The notes beneath the pieces were generated by a model, which saw nothing but the letters and a program-made list of their open reading frames with translations, had not been told where the DNA came from and ran no database searches. From NCBI GenBank assembly GCA_020638295.1, contig JACKIU010000001.1, forward strand, positions 1-64,000: 64,000 nucleotides of DNA. The letters are read 5' to 3'. This DNA is from Rhodospirillales bacterium. Lineage in GTDB: Bacteria > Pseudomonadota > Alphaproteobacteria > Micavibrionales > Micavibrionaceae. Positions 26,891-34,856 of this stretch are shown in pieces (position 1 is the first letter of the stretch; every line of letters starts with the position of its first letter). The position numbers and the translations under genes are program-made.

Positions 26891-27786
26891 ACCTCTTCTT
26901 CTACACCCCAGAAAAACCACTCATGCCCGATTTGCTGATCGCGCTTTGGCAGAACGATGATACCGTCTTCGGGTGCGGTGATTTCTTCACCATCATCGTA
27001 ACGCGCGATAACATCTCCCTTTTTGAGCGGGTCCATGTTTTTCCAGTCGCGCGTGAAATCGCCATCTCTGAGCTTTAAGCGCGAGCCGCGCATTTTGACC
27101 TTGTAACTGCGCTCCTCCGGCAGGTCGGCAATATTCAGCGTGTCATCAAACTTCGCAAGCTTTAAAAATGCCAAAGCGTTCAGGATTGCCTGAAACCCGA
27201 CGTCTGCAGCGCGTGGGTGCTTGTGCTGTCCGCATTCCAGAGTCAGCGACAAGGCGCCAAATTCGCGGGCATATTCCGTTGTGCCCATGGCCTGTTTTTT
27301 ATCGATCACTTCATCATTGGACGATAGAGCCGCGGCCCAGCCGTAAACCATACGCGGGACACCGAGGCATTCGGCAAAAGCCACGCTTTTTTGGCTGAGA
27401 TCTTCAAGGAAGATAAACGCTCCGCCCGGCGAGGTATAGGAATGCAGATCGAGCAGATAATCCGTCTTTTCCACCACCGGGCAAAGAACGAGATCGAGAT
27501 TGTCTTCGTAATGGGTGATCTCGTCCTTGGGCTTGGGGTAGAAAAAGCGGTTTAGATTGCGCTCTACAAAGCGCACGTCCCCATCATAAGCTCTCGGGTT
27601 ACAGACCGGCACGAACACGACCTTTCCCGCCGTGACTTGTATATCGCCGGATTCAATCAGCTTCATAATGCGGCGGATAGCCTGCGGCCCGCATTTTTCG
27701 TTGCCGTGCACGGCGCCGAATACCGTCAGCACAGGGCCTTTGCCCGCGCCTTCAAAGGTGAAAATTTCCGGTTTTTTGTCAATCAT
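26887..27786 (-). CDS. succinylglutamate desuccinylase/aspartoacylase-family zinc hydrolase
   Basis: The family removes acyl groups from acylated amino acids through a carboxypeptidase-like zinc site. Zinc ligands are visible in GAVHGNEKCG (His and Glu) and in DLHSY (second His). TLECGQHKH holds the likely catalytic Glu. Length is 299 residues. No signal peptide is present. It lies 9 nt after dapF and overlaps mtaB by 4 nt, so it is translationally coupled inside the operon. The substrate is not evident. An uncharacterised AstE-like or deacylase role is most likely. Confidence 0.85.
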   Translation of the reverse strand: MIDKKPEIFTFEGAGKGPVLTVFGAVHGNEKCGPQAIRRIMKLIESGDIQVTAGKVVFVPVCNPRAYDGDVRFVERNLNRFFYPKPKDEITHYEDNLDLVLCPVVEKTDYLLDLHSYTSPGGAFIFLEDLSQKSVAFAECLGVPRMVYGWAAALSSNDEVIDKKQAMGTTEYAREFGALSLTLECGQHKHPRAADVGFQAILNALAFLKLAKFDDTLNIADLPEERSYKVKMRGSRLKLRDGDFTRDWKNMDPLKKGDVIARYDDGEEITAPEDGIIVLPKRDQQIGHEWFFWGVEEEV

Positions 27787-27795
27787 GGCGCGACC

Positions 27796-28614
27796 TTATA
27801 TATTCCTTAAATATCCGTCAAATACATATTCGACAGGGCCAGTCATGATGACATGGCCGTCACTTTCGCGCCATTCTATCCGCAGTTCGCCGCCTTTTAG
27901 CTCGACATCGATAATGCGCCCCCGCACGACTTCGCGGCGAATGGCGGCGACAACGGCTGCGCACGCTCCCGACCCGCAGGCCAGCGTTTCGCCGCAGCCG
28001 CGCTCCCATGTGCGCTGTTTAATCCGCGTTGGCGAAATAAGCTGTATAAATTCAACATTTGTGCGTTCGGGAAAGAAACGATAATTCTCAATCTGCGGAC
28101 CAATTTGAGTGACAGGCCACGCATCAACGTCATCCTCGAAAAATACGCAATGTGGATTGCCCATATTTACAAGAGTGGCCGAACTGTCCTGAAACTCTTT
28201 AAAATTCAGGTGAAGCGTGTCTTTTTCCTCTGAGAGCGGAATGTCCTGCCATTCGAATTTGGGTATCCCCATATCGACACTGATCAGTCCCTCGCCAGCG
28301 CGCATGCACTTCAAAGGCCCCCGCCCGGTTTCTATGACGCAGCTCTCCTTGCCAGTTTCCTGCATGATTATGTCGGCAATGCAGCGGCTGGCATTGCCGC
28401 AGGCTGCGCTTTCCGAACCGTCGGCATTGTAAAACCGGGCAAAAGCGTCGGCTTTTTCGGATGGCTCAATCAGGGCCAGCGTGTCACAACCGACGCCAAA
28501 ATGCCGGTCGCAAATGGCTTGTGTCTGTTCAGGGCCGAGAGTTACAGACTGCGTTCGCGCGTCTATAATCACAAAATCGTTGCCCAGCCCATGCATTTTT
28601 TTGAAGTGCATCAT
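27796..28614 (-). CDS. dapF: diaminopimelate epimerase
   Basis: DapF converts L,L- to meso-diaminopimelate for lysine and peptidoglycan synthesis. The two catalytic Cys are visible in SAACGNASRC and in LACGSGACA. The start shows the family pattern MHFKKMHGLGNDFVIID. Length is 272 residues. The ATG at 28614 (or 28611) is preceded by AATGAATGAT, a weak site. It is the first gene of the minus-strand operon. A family-A repeat lies just upstream, between it and the divergent ffh promoter. Confidence 0.95.
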   Translation of the reverse strand: MMHFKKMHGLGNDFVIIDARTQSVTLGPEQTQAICDRHFGVGCDTLALIEPSEKADAFARFYNADGSESAACGNASRCIADIIMQETGKESCVIETGRGPLKCMRAGEGLISVDMGIPKFEWQDIPLSEEKDTLHLNFKEFQDSSATLVNMGNPHCVFFEDDVDAWPVTQIGPQIENYRFFPERTNVEFIQLISPTRIKQRTWERGCGETLACGSGACAAVVAAIRREVVRGRIIDVELKGGELRIEWRESDGHVIMTGPVEYVFDGYLRNI

Positions 28615-28628
28615 TCATTTCCTAACAT

Positions 28629-28717
28629 CGTCATTGCGAGGAAGGCCGAAGGCCTGACGCGGCAATCCATTTATGTAAGAGTTGGATTGCTTCGTCGCTT
28701 TGCTCCTCGCAATGACG
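28629..28717. repeat. family A palindromic repeat between dapF and ffh
   Basis: It starts CGTCATTGCGAGGAAGG, contains GCGGCAATCCA and TTGGATTGCTTCGTCGC, and ends CTCGCAATGACGG. The two inverted half-units are separated by about 15 nt. It lies between the divergent dapF and ffh. Confidence 0.9.
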
Positions 28718-28734
28718 GAAAGCGTCTAAAGTCC

Positions 28735-28763
28735 TTGACAATATAGGGCGGCTCCCCTATTTT
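28735..28763 (+). promoter_or_regulatory. sigma-70 promoter for ffh
   Basis: TTGACA (28735-28740), a 17-nt spacer, then TATTTT (28758-28763). The -35 is perfect and the -10 matches five of six bases. Transcription would start near 28770, about 115 nt before ffh. Confidence 0.65.
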
Positions 28764-28764
28764 C

Positions 28765-28852
28765 CAGTGCAATTTCACTGACATTGGTTATTTGTCAGTG
28801 CCCAAGGTCTTTTGGGGACCAGGTACACCTCAGTCGGCGCGAACGCTCACTG
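28765..28852 (+). other. structured ffh leader with competing hairpins
   Basis: CAGTG (28765-28769) can pair with CACTG (28776-28780). The latter is also part of CACTGAC, which pairs perfectly with GTCAGTG (28794-28800). CAGTG at 28796-28800 can also reach CACTG at 28848-28852, enclosing a GGTC/GACC hairpin (28806-28820). These helices are mutually exclusive, as in many regulatory leaders. It does not carry the GGAA-type core of 4.5S RNA. Confidence 0.4.
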
Positions 28853-28886
28853 GGGCTTGAATCGTTTTGTGAAGTAAAGGTTGCAA

Positions 28887-30461
28887 ATGTTTGAATCTTT
28901 GAGCGAAAAGCTCGGTGGTGTTTTTACAAAGCTTCGCGGTAAAGGGAGCCTTAGTGAAAACGACGTCATGGCGGTGAGCCGTGAGATCCGCGTTGCGCTG
29001 CTGGAAGCCGATGTCGCCCTGCCCGTCGTCAAAAATTTCATCGCCTCGATTAAGGACAAGGCCGTTGGTCAGGACATCATCAAGGGGGTGAACCCGGCCC
29101 AGCAAGTCATCAAGATCGTGCATGACGCGCTGGTGGAAATGCTGGGCAGCGAAACCGATGCGCTGAAATTCTCCTCTCCGCCGAGCGTGTACTTGATGGT
29201 GGGTTTGCAGGGTTCGGGGAAAACCACATCCACAGCCAAGATTGCCAAGCTGCTGACCGATAAGCAGAACAAAAAGGTCCTGATGGCTTCGCTCGACGTG
29301 CACCGACCGGCGGCGCAGGAACAGCTGAAACAGCTTGGCGAGCAGACCAACGTGGCGACGCTGGATATACTCGATGGGCAAGCGCCTCTGAAAATCGCCG
29401 AGCGCGCGCTGGATACGGCGCGCAAGGAAGGCTTTGACGTGGTGATTCTGGATACGGCCGGGCGGCTATCGATTGACGAGGCGCTGATGGATGAGGTGGC
29501 CGCAGTTCAAAAAGCGACCAAGCCGGTTGAAACTTTGCTCGTGGCCGATGCGATGACCGGGCAAGATGCGGTGCAGATAGCCAAGGCGTTTGACGCACGC
29601 GTGCCTTTGAGCGGAATCATGTTGACGCGCGTGGACGGGGATGCACGCGGCGGTGCGGCGATGAGCATGAAGGCCGTGACCGGCAAGCCGATCAAGCTGA
29701 TCGGGGTTGGCGAGAAATGGGACGAGATCGAGACCTTCCACCCTGAACGGGTTGCCGGGCGCATTCTGGGGATGGGCGACGTGGTGTCTCTGGTGGAAAA
29801 AGCCGTCGAAACGGTGGATTCCGAAGAGGCCCTGAAAATGGCCAAGAAGTTCAAGAAAGGCCAGTTTGACTTTAACGATTTGCTCTCTCAGATGCAGCAG
29901 ATGAAGAAAATGGGCGGCATGGGCGCGATGCTCAAGCTGTTGCCGGGCCTGTCCGGTATGGCCGGTAAGCTCGATGAAGCGGGCTTAGATGACAGTTTCG
30001 TCAAGCGCCAAGAGGCGATTATTTATTCGATGACCCCTGCTGAGCGCGCCAAGCCTGATCTGCTAAATATGAAGCGCAAACAGCGCATCGCTGCCGGGTC
30101 AGGGACTTCCGTGCAGGATATCAACAAGCTGGCCAAGCAGCTCAAGCAAATGCAAACCGCGATGAAGCAGATGCGCAAGATGGGCACCGGCAAGATGATG
30201 AACATGATGAAAGATATGATGGGCGGCAAGGCCGATGAGCTGGAGCTGATGGCGGGGTCGATGGACCCGGATGCGCTGGGTCAGGATATGGCTGGCCTTG
30301 GTCAGGCTGGCGGCTTGGGGCCGAACCCGTTTGCCGGTGGCGCGGGTGGTGGCTTGCCCGGCCTTGGCGGCGGCGGTCTACCCGGATTGGGCGGCCCGAA
30401 TTTAGGTTCTCTGTCGCATGGCGGTAAGAAAAAGGACCGCAAGAAGGGGAAAAAAAGATAG
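28887..30461 (+). CDS. ffh: Ffh, signal recognition particle GTPase
   Basis: Ffh binds signal sequences and, through its NG domain, FtsY. Walker A GLQGSGKTT lies at about residues 106-114. DTAGRLSID and TRVDGDARGG are G motifs. The Met-rich M domain spans about 300-440 and includes repeats such as MKQMRKMGTGKMMNMM. The product ends in an unusual Gly/Leu/Pro-rich segment and a Lys-rich tail. From ATG 28887 it has 524 residues, with AAAGG 7-9 nt upstream; a TTG at 28881 is less likely. rpsP follows after an 80-nt gap that contains a repeat. Confidence 0.96.
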   Translation: MFESLSEKLGGVFTKLRGKGSLSENDVMAVSREIRVALLEADVALPVVKNFIASIKDKAVGQDIIKGVNPAQQVIKIVHDALVEMLGSETDALKFSSPPSVYLMVGLQGSGKTTSTAKIAKLLTDKQNKKVLMASLDVHRPAAQEQLKQLGEQTNVATLDILDGQAPLKIAERALDTARKEGFDVVILDTAGRLSIDEALMDEVAAVQKATKPVETLLVADAMTGQDAVQIAKAFDARVPLSGIMLTRVDGDARGGAAMSMKAVTGKPIKLIGVGEKWDEIETFHPERVAGRILGMGDVVSLVEKAVETVDSEEALKMAKKFKKGQFDFNDLLSQMQQMKKMGGMGAMLKLLPGLSGMAGKLDEAGLDDSFVKRQEAIIYSMTPAERAKPDLLNMKRKQRIAAGSGTSVQDINKLAKQLKQMQTAMKQMRKMGTGKMMNMMKDMMGGKADELELMAGSMDPDALGQDMAGLGQAGGLGPNPFAGGAGGGLPGLGGGGLPGLGGPNLGSLSHGGKKKDRKKGKKR

Positions 30462-30521
30462 GTGCAAGATTCAAGGTACAAGGTTCAAGATCTTGTACCT
30501 CGCAACTTGCAACTTGAAACT
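30461..30521. repeat. family E repeat (GGTACAAG ... CTTGTACC)
   Basis: GGTACAAG (30475-30482) and CTTGTACC (30492-30499) form a perfect inverted repeat. Outside it, TTCAAG- and CAACTTG-type words recur several times. It occupies most of the ffh-rpsP gap. Confidence 0.6.
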
Positions 30522-30541
30522 GTGACTGAAAGGAACGAAAA

Positions 30542-31105
30542 ATGGCACTTGCAATGAGACTATCCAGAGGCGGCCGAAAGGCGCGTCCATTTTACCGTAT
30601 CGTTGTAGCGGACAAGCGCATGGCGCGCGATGGCCGTTATATTGAGCGTTTGGGGACATATAACCCCCTGCTCGCCGATACGGACGAAAACCGCGTGACA
30701 CTGGTGGAAGACCGCATCAAATACTGGCTGTCCCAGGGGGCCCAGCCGTCTGAGCGCGTTGCCCTGTTTTTGGGTAAAGCCGGCATACTCGACATGCCTG
30801 CACAGCCGGTTCGTCCGAAAAAATCCGCGCAATCTGAAAAAACCAAGCTGAAGATTGCCGATAAGGAAGAAAAGCTGAAAGCGGCTGCGGAAGCGGTTAA
30901 AGCGGCAGAGGAAGAAGCTAAAGCGGCAGCGGAAGCCGAAGCGGCTGCACCGGCTGAAGAAGCGCCTGCTGAGGCCGCTGCTGCTGAAGCTCCTGCTGAA
31001 GAGGCCCCGGCCGAAGCTCCGGCTGAAGATGCTGCTGCTGAAGCCCCTGCCGAAGAGGCGGCCGCAGAAGAAGCTCCGGCTGAAGAAGAACAGAAAGCAG
31101 AGTAA
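30542..31105 (+). CDS. rpsP: ribosomal protein bS16 with long acidic Ala/Glu tail
   Basis: bS16 is a small-subunit assembly protein. The N-terminal 80 residues are the conserved core ([34 protein letters not shown]). From about residue 95 the chain becomes a helix-prone Lys/Glu/Ala stretch and then an acidic [12 protein letters not shown] low-complexity tail to residue 187. That is about twice the usual length. The start at 30542 follows GAAAGGAACG. It lies in the standard ffh - rpsP - rimM - trmD - rplS order. A family-B repeat follows directly. Confidence 0.94.
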   Translation: MALAMRLSRGGRKARPFYRIVVADKRMARDGRYIERLGTYNPLLADTDENRVTLVEDRIKYWLSQGAQPSERVALFLGKAGILDMPAQPVRPKKSAQSEKTKLKIADKEEKLKAAAEAVKAAEEEAKAAAEAEAAAPAEEAPAEAAAAEAPAEEAPAEAPAEDAAAEAPAEEAAAEEAPAEEEQKAE

Positions 31106-31111
31106 TCTTCA

Positions 31112-31230
31112 CCCCCTCACCCAAGTTTCGCTAAGCCTTTCAGGCAAGCTCAACATATCCCTCTCCCTTAGGGAGAGGGTTGACGAAGCTTAACGAGCCT
31201 ATGTGAGTTTAGCTGAGGCTGGGTGAGGGG
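31112..31230. repeat. family B palindromic repeat, left flank of the DUF559 ORF
   Basis: CCCCTCACCC at the left and GGGTGAGGGG at the right are complementary, with an inner CTCTCCCTTAGGGAGAG hairpin. It closely matches 3838-3967. Its right end GAGGGG is the only SD-like sequence before the ATG at 31243. Confidence 0.88.
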
Positions 31231-31242
31231 AAAAATGAATAT

Positions 31243-32088
31243 ATGACTGATCTGGTTCCAAATGCCCGTAAACTTCGCCGTGATCAAACTGATGCGGAGA
31301 AGCTGCTGTGGTCCAAGTTACGTAACCGGCAATTTGAAAATCTCAAATTCCGGCGCCAGCATCCAATTCCACCTTATGTTGCTGATTTCTTCTGTGAAGA
31401 GCTTAAGCTGCTCATTGAACTTGATGGTGGACAGCATACGCCCGAAAAGGATGCTAAGCGTGAAAAATACATTGAAGACCAAGGGTGTACGGTTTTACGT
31501 TTTTGGAATAATGACGTTTTAAACAATATTGACGGTATTTTGGAACATATTAAATCTCATATCCCCTCATCCAAACCTTCTCCCCAAGGAGAAGGCTTAG
31601 TTTGTGTGGGGCGCATTGCCGCGCCGCATGGTGTGAAGGGATTGGTCAAGATTTTGCCTTACTGCGAAGATGTCAGCCTGATTGAACAGGCCGCAAACTT
31701 CAAAATCACCCTGAAAAACCCCAACGGTAAATATATTCTGGCGGCCATTGAAGGGGTAAATGACCGTGACAGCGCCGAAGCGCTGGCCGGAACCGACCTC
31801 ACGGTTGATCGCAGCACCCTGCCCGCGATTGAGGAGGATGACACCTATTACATTGATGATCTGGTTGGCTTAATCGCGGTTGATGAGAGCGGCGCAGAGG
31901 TCGGTACGGTCAAGGCCGTACTGAATTTCGGCGCGGGAGATTTGCTGGAGATCCGCTTGAAAGGTGGGCAAGAGGTTCTCATCCCCTTTACCGATGAGTA
32001 TGTCCCTGACGTCGGTGAGGCTATCACTTTGCGAAACTTTGAACAGTTTACCCAAACGTCATTGCGAGGAAGCCTGCCCCCGGCTTGA
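31243..32088 (+). CDS. rimM: fusion ORF: DUF559 nuclease-like domain + RimM 16S rRNA processing factor
   Basis: Residues 1-107 are a DUF559 domain, related to the Vsr endonuclease fold. D48, E59 and D61 in ADFF/ELDGGQH give a PD-(D/E)xK-like site. Residues 108-119 are encoded by a family-B repeat fragment. Residues 120-271 are RimM, a 30S maturation factor: VGRIAAPHGVKG opens the N domain and the PRC-barrel follows. The last ten residues come from a family-A repeat. A separate RimM start is possible at GTG 31606, behind AAGGAGAAGG at 31586-31595, but it would lose the first strand residues. Either a true fusion protein or two overlapping products is possible. Confidence 0.85.
   Translation: MTDLVPNARKLRRDQTDAEKLLWSKLRNRQFENLKFRRQHPIPPYVADFFCEELKLLIELDGGQHTPEKDAKREKYIEDQGCTVLRFWNNDVLNNIDGILEHIKSHIPSSKPSPQGEGLVCVGRIAAPHGVKGLVKILPYCEDVSLIEQAANFKITLKNPNGKYILAAIEGVNDRDSAEALAGTDLTVDRSTLPAIEEDDTYYIDDLVGLIAVDESGAEVGTVKAVLNFGAGDLLEIRLKGGQEVLIPFTDEYVPDVGEAITLRNFEQFTQTSLRGSLPPA
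31562..31596. repeat. family B repeat fragment inside the DUF559-rimM junction
   Basis: It reads TCCCCTCATCC, then CTTCTCCCCAAGGAGAAGG, a hairpin of the family-B type. It encodes the linker between the two domains in frame and carries an AAGGAG that could serve rimM as ribosome-binding site. Confidence 0.7.
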
Positions 32089-32158
32089 ACGGGGGCGGCA
32101 AGCCGGAGAAATACGTGCTTGTAGCTCTGGATTGCTTCGCTTACGCTCGCAATGACGA
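32057..32158. repeat. family A palindromic repeat overlapping the end of rimM
   Basis: It begins CGTCATTGCGAGGAAGCC and ends GGATTGCTTCGC...GCTCGCAATGACGAA, with an inner CCCCCGGCTTGAACGGGGG hairpin. The rimM stop codon lies inside the repeat. Its purine-rich right edge lies 8-10 nt before the trmD start. Confidence 0.9.
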
Positions 32159-32168
32159 AGGAGCATAA

Positions 32169-32849
32169 ATGCATTTTAACATCCTCACCCTTTTCCCCGA
32201 AATGTTTCCCGGCTCGCTGGAGCTGTCCTTGGCGGGCAAAGCCTTGGAGCGCGGGGCTTGGGGTTATGAGTGCGTCAATATCCGCGATTTTGGCCACGGC
32301 GTGCACAAGACCGTGGATGACACGCCCTATGGCGGGGGTGCGGGCATGGTGATGCGTGCGGATATCATTGAGCAGGCTTTGCTAAGCGTGAAGACGCCGG
32401 GGCGTAAAATTTACCTGTCCCCACGTGGAAAGCCGCTTACGCAGGCCAAAGTCAAGGAACTTGCGGCTTGCGATGAAATCACCCTGCTGTGCGGGCGCTA
32501 TGAAGGGGTGGACCAACGGATTTTGGATGCACATAATTTCGAAGAGATTTCAATTGGTGATTATGTGCTTTCGGGCGGCGAACCGGCGGCACTGATCCTG
32601 ATGGATGCGTGTATTCGCCTGCTGCCCGGGGTCATGGGCAATGAAGCCACGCCGGATGAGGAAAGCTTTTCGAGCGGCTTGTTAGAATACCCGCATTATA
32701 CGCGCCCTGCCGTCTGGGAGGCTGCGAATGGCCAAACATACGATGTGCCGGAGGTTTTACAATCGGGTAATCACGCCAAGATCAAGTCCTGGCGCGAGGA
32801 ACGTTCGCTGGAACTGACTAAGAAAATTCGTCCAGACTTGCTTAGTTAA
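32169..32849 (+). CDS. trmD: TrmD, tRNA (guanine37-N1)-methyltransferase
   Basis: TrmD methylates G37 next to the anticodon and prevents +1 frameshifting. The SPOUT/trefoil-knot fold is supported by FPEMFPGSLELSLAGKA, GGGAGMVMRADI, LLCGRYEGVDQRI and the knot loop SIGDYVLSGGEPAALILMD. Length is 226 residues, with the shorter C-terminal region typical of alpha homologues. The start at 32169 has SD-like purines from the preceding repeat. It converges with a small lipoprotein gene at 2 nt. rplS, its usual partner, is displaced by about 730 nt because of that insertion. Confidence 0.96.
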   Translation: MHFNILTLFPEMFPGSLELSLAGKALERGAWGYECVNIRDFGHGVHKTVDDTPYGGGAGMVMRADIIEQALLSVKTPGRKIYLSPRGKPLTQAKVKELAACDEITLLCGRYEGVDQRILDAHNFEEISIGDYVLSGGEPAALILMDACIRLLPGVMGNEATPDEESFSSGLLEYPHYTRPAVWEAANGQTYDVPEVLQSGNHAKIKSWREERSLELTKKIRPDLLS

Positions 32850-32851
32850 AG

Positions 32852-33334
32852 TTAAATAATATTAAGTTCTCTTTGACAAGGATCAGACGGTTTTTCTGAA
32901 ATACTCACATTCAAAATAGAAAAATTCTTCGACACTTGCGATTCAGGAGCGATATCTCTTATCGCATCTGCAAATGCTTTGCGTGCATCAACCATCCCGT
33001 TCTGAAGAAAAACAGACAAAGCATCTGTTTGCTCTTTAGATGAATCTATGTTTTTAACTAACTGCCTGATCCTTTCTGGATCTGTATTTTCCAACGCAGA
33101 CTCAAAGCCCATATCCATGAAATTCACTGTATATGCACTTTGCTGGACTACTTTTGCGATCTGTTCATCGCTTCCATTCAAATCAATTTTTGAATAAAGT
33201 GTCGCGATAACTTGGTGACCATCAAGAGCACAACCTCCAATTCTAGCAGGAACATTGACCTGATATTCATAATCCGGTGACTGTGAACACGCTACCGCAA
33301 ACACACCAGCAGCAATTACACTTAATTTTTTCAT
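32852..33334 (-). CDS. small predicted lipoprotein (160 aa), unknown function
   Basis: The N terminus MKKLSVIAAGVFAVAC gives a lipobox with Cys16. The mature protein is helical in its second half and has two Cys that may form a disulfide. I recognise no domain. It is inserted on the opposite strand between trmD and rplS, and its sequence is more AT-rich than both. The start is supported by GGAGAATGAAAT. The adjacent 240-nt AT-rich gap up to rplS contains probable promoters for this gene and for rplS. Confidence 0.65.
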   Translation of the reverse strand: MKKLSVIAAGVFAVACSQSPDYEYQVNVPARIGGCALDGHQVIATLYSKIDLNGSDEQIAKVVQQSAYTVNFMDMGFESALENTDPERIRQLVKNIDSSKEQTDALSVFLQNGMVDARKAFADAIRDIAPESQVSKNFSILNVSISEKPSDPCQRELNII

Positions 33335-33575
33335 ATTTCATTCTCCAGTTTCAAAACAGCGCTTATATGAAAATATTTATTCTGTCAACTTTTTTAGACC
33401 ACTACACTGGCCAGTAAAGCCCGCATACTCTATTTCGCACCATTCCTATAAAAGATATTGCTGAAAAAGCTTGCAAAAAGCCCGCTTGGCCGATATAAAG
33501 CCCCTCAATTAAGAAACAAGCCGCCTTGGGCCATGTGGCCTTTGATTTTCGGGCTTTGATAAAAGGATTGAAATT

Positions 33576-34139
33576 ATGAACACATTACAGAAATTTGAAG
33601 CCAAGCAACTGGCGTCTTTGCAAGATACCAAGAAAATTCCCGTATTCAGCCCCGGCGACACTGTTAGAGTGAATGTCCGCGTTAAGGAAGGCACGCGTGA
33701 GCGTATTCAGGCCTATGAAGGCGTCTGTATCGCCCGCAGCGGTTCCGGCATCAATGAAAGTTTCGCCGTGCGCAAAATCAGTTTTGGCGAAGGCGTTGAG
33801 CGTGTATTCCCGCTGTGGAGTTCTCGTATCGACAGCATCGAGTTGGTTCGCAAAGGCGACGTGCGCCGTGCGAAACTGTACTACCTGCGTGATCGCCGCG
33901 GTAAATCAGCCCGTATTGCTGAACGTACAACCGGTCATGGCTTTGATTCTACGGTTGATGAGGCCGCTGAAGCGCTGACCAAGACACAAAAACGTGCGCA
34001 GAAAAAAGCGGAAAAAGACGCCAAGCGCGCCGAAGTTCGCAAGGCCAACGATGAGGCCGCCAAGGCAAAGGCTGCAGCTAAAGAAGCTGAAAAGGCTGCT
34101 GCGGCTGAAGCTGCTGCCGAGGGCGGCGGCGAGGCGTAA
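33576..34139 (+). CDS. rplS: ribosomal protein bL19 with long Ala/Lys-rich tail
   Basis: bL19 sits at the subunit interface of the 50S. The conserved core is residues 1-115 ([53 protein letters not shown]). After that the chain continues to residue 187 as a mixed Lys/Glu/Ala helix ending in GGGEA. bS16 in the same region also has a long tail. The start follows AAAGGATTGAA. A family-D palindrome and a terminator follow. Confidence 0.95.
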   Translation: MNTLQKFEAKQLASLQDTKKIPVFSPGDTVRVNVRVKEGTRERIQAYEGVCIARSGSGINESFAVRKISFGEGVERVFPLWSSRIDSIELVRKGDVRRAKLYYLRDRRGKSARIAERTTGHGFDSTVDEAAEALTKTQKRAQKKAEKDAKRAEVRKANDEAAKAKAAAKEAEKAAAAEAAAEGGGEA

Positions 34140-34157
34140 GCTTCTTCCCCACGCGCG

Positions 34158-34182
34158 GGGGACACAATAGTATTGTGTCCCC
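34158..34182. repeat. family D short palindrome (GGGGACACAATA-g-TATTGTGTCCCC)
   Basis: This is a perfect 12-bp inverted repeat around one base, followed by GTTGAATG. The unit shares its core and its CCCCGTTG flank with 14498-14526. Confidence 0.75.
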
Positions 34183-34192
34183 GTTGAATGAG

Positions 34193-34224
34193 AAAAGCCG
34201 CTTCATCTGGGCGGCTTTTTTTAT
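34193..34224 (+). terminator. intrinsic terminator after rplS
   Basis: AAAAGCCGC (34193-34201) pairs with GCGGCTTTT (34211-34219), followed by a T-rich run. It could act in both directions, since the next gene is convergent. Confidence 0.8.
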
Positions 34225-34229
34225 TTGGT

Positions 34230-34856
34230 CTATGGATTACTTGGCGACCCAATCCCTGCGCTTTCACCGTCAGGTTCGTATGGAGCATCCACAACGGCGT
34301 CATCACTTTGCACTTCCGGGAAGTCCAAATTTCGTTCCTGCATGTCTTCTTTTATCTCGTCTATCCTGGAACCCATCACGTCATAATGCGTCACAGCCTC
34401 TTCGATCTGATTGGAAAGCTCTGTAAGACGTTTTTCATCATTTTCCGAAAATATACCTTCACCGACAATCCTTCTTAGATTCGCTTGTACGTCTGATACA
34501 AACTCCGGGCCTTCAAAATTAGTGCGATTATCTTTCTCGCCATTATTCGTGTAAATATTCCACGCTTCTTTTGCCATTGCCTCTATTTGGGCGGGCATTT
34601 GCGCATGTTCGCGCAAATAGTCTTCAAGAGAGTTTATGACCGATTGCCCGTGCGCCGTTCCATATTTTTCCTGAAACTCCGCTTCTGAGTAGTCAACCAA
34701 GTCACCGTAGAGACCATCGGTAGACCATGTGTTATTTTCATGTACGATACGTGTGACTGGATTATCGTCGGCACCGTAAACGGTCTGCACAAGCAGAGGT
34801 TCATTTCCCGGACCGTTGTCAGAGACGGAATTACCAAATAAATCACTTAAATCCAT
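34230..34856 (-). CDS. acidic hypothetical protein (208 aa)
   Basis: I do not recognise this protein. It is strongly acidic, soluble, and without signal peptide or membrane segment. The middle part is helical (LEDYLREHAQMPAQIEAMAKEAW), and the C-terminal 40 residues are Asp/Glu/Pro-rich and probably disordered. The start at 34856 follows AGAGGGTGTGAAAA, a good ribosome-binding site, and the frame is long for its AT-content. It converges with rplS across a shared terminator and is probably monocistronic. Confidence 0.6.
   Translation of the reverse strand: MDLSDLFGNSVSDNGPGNEPLLVQTVYGADDNPVTRIVHENNTWSTDGLYGDLVDYSEAEFQEKYGTAHGQSVINSLEDYLREHAQMPAQIEAMAKEAWNIYTNNGEKDNRTNFEGPEFVSDVQANLRRIVGEGIFSENDEKRLTELSNQIEEAVTHYDVMGSRIDEIKEDMQERNLDFPEVQSDDAVVDAPYEPDGESAGIGSPSNP

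Noticed and set aside
28741..28880. 4.5S/SRP RNA upstream of ffh
   Set aside because: The position was tempting, but the GGAA-containing core loop of SRP RNA is absent. The hairpins suit a leader better.
31606..32088. separate rimM beginning at GTG 31606
   Set aside because: It is possible but not preferred as the only form. The start removes the first residues of the N domain, although an AAGGAG precedes it. The fused frame is reported instead.
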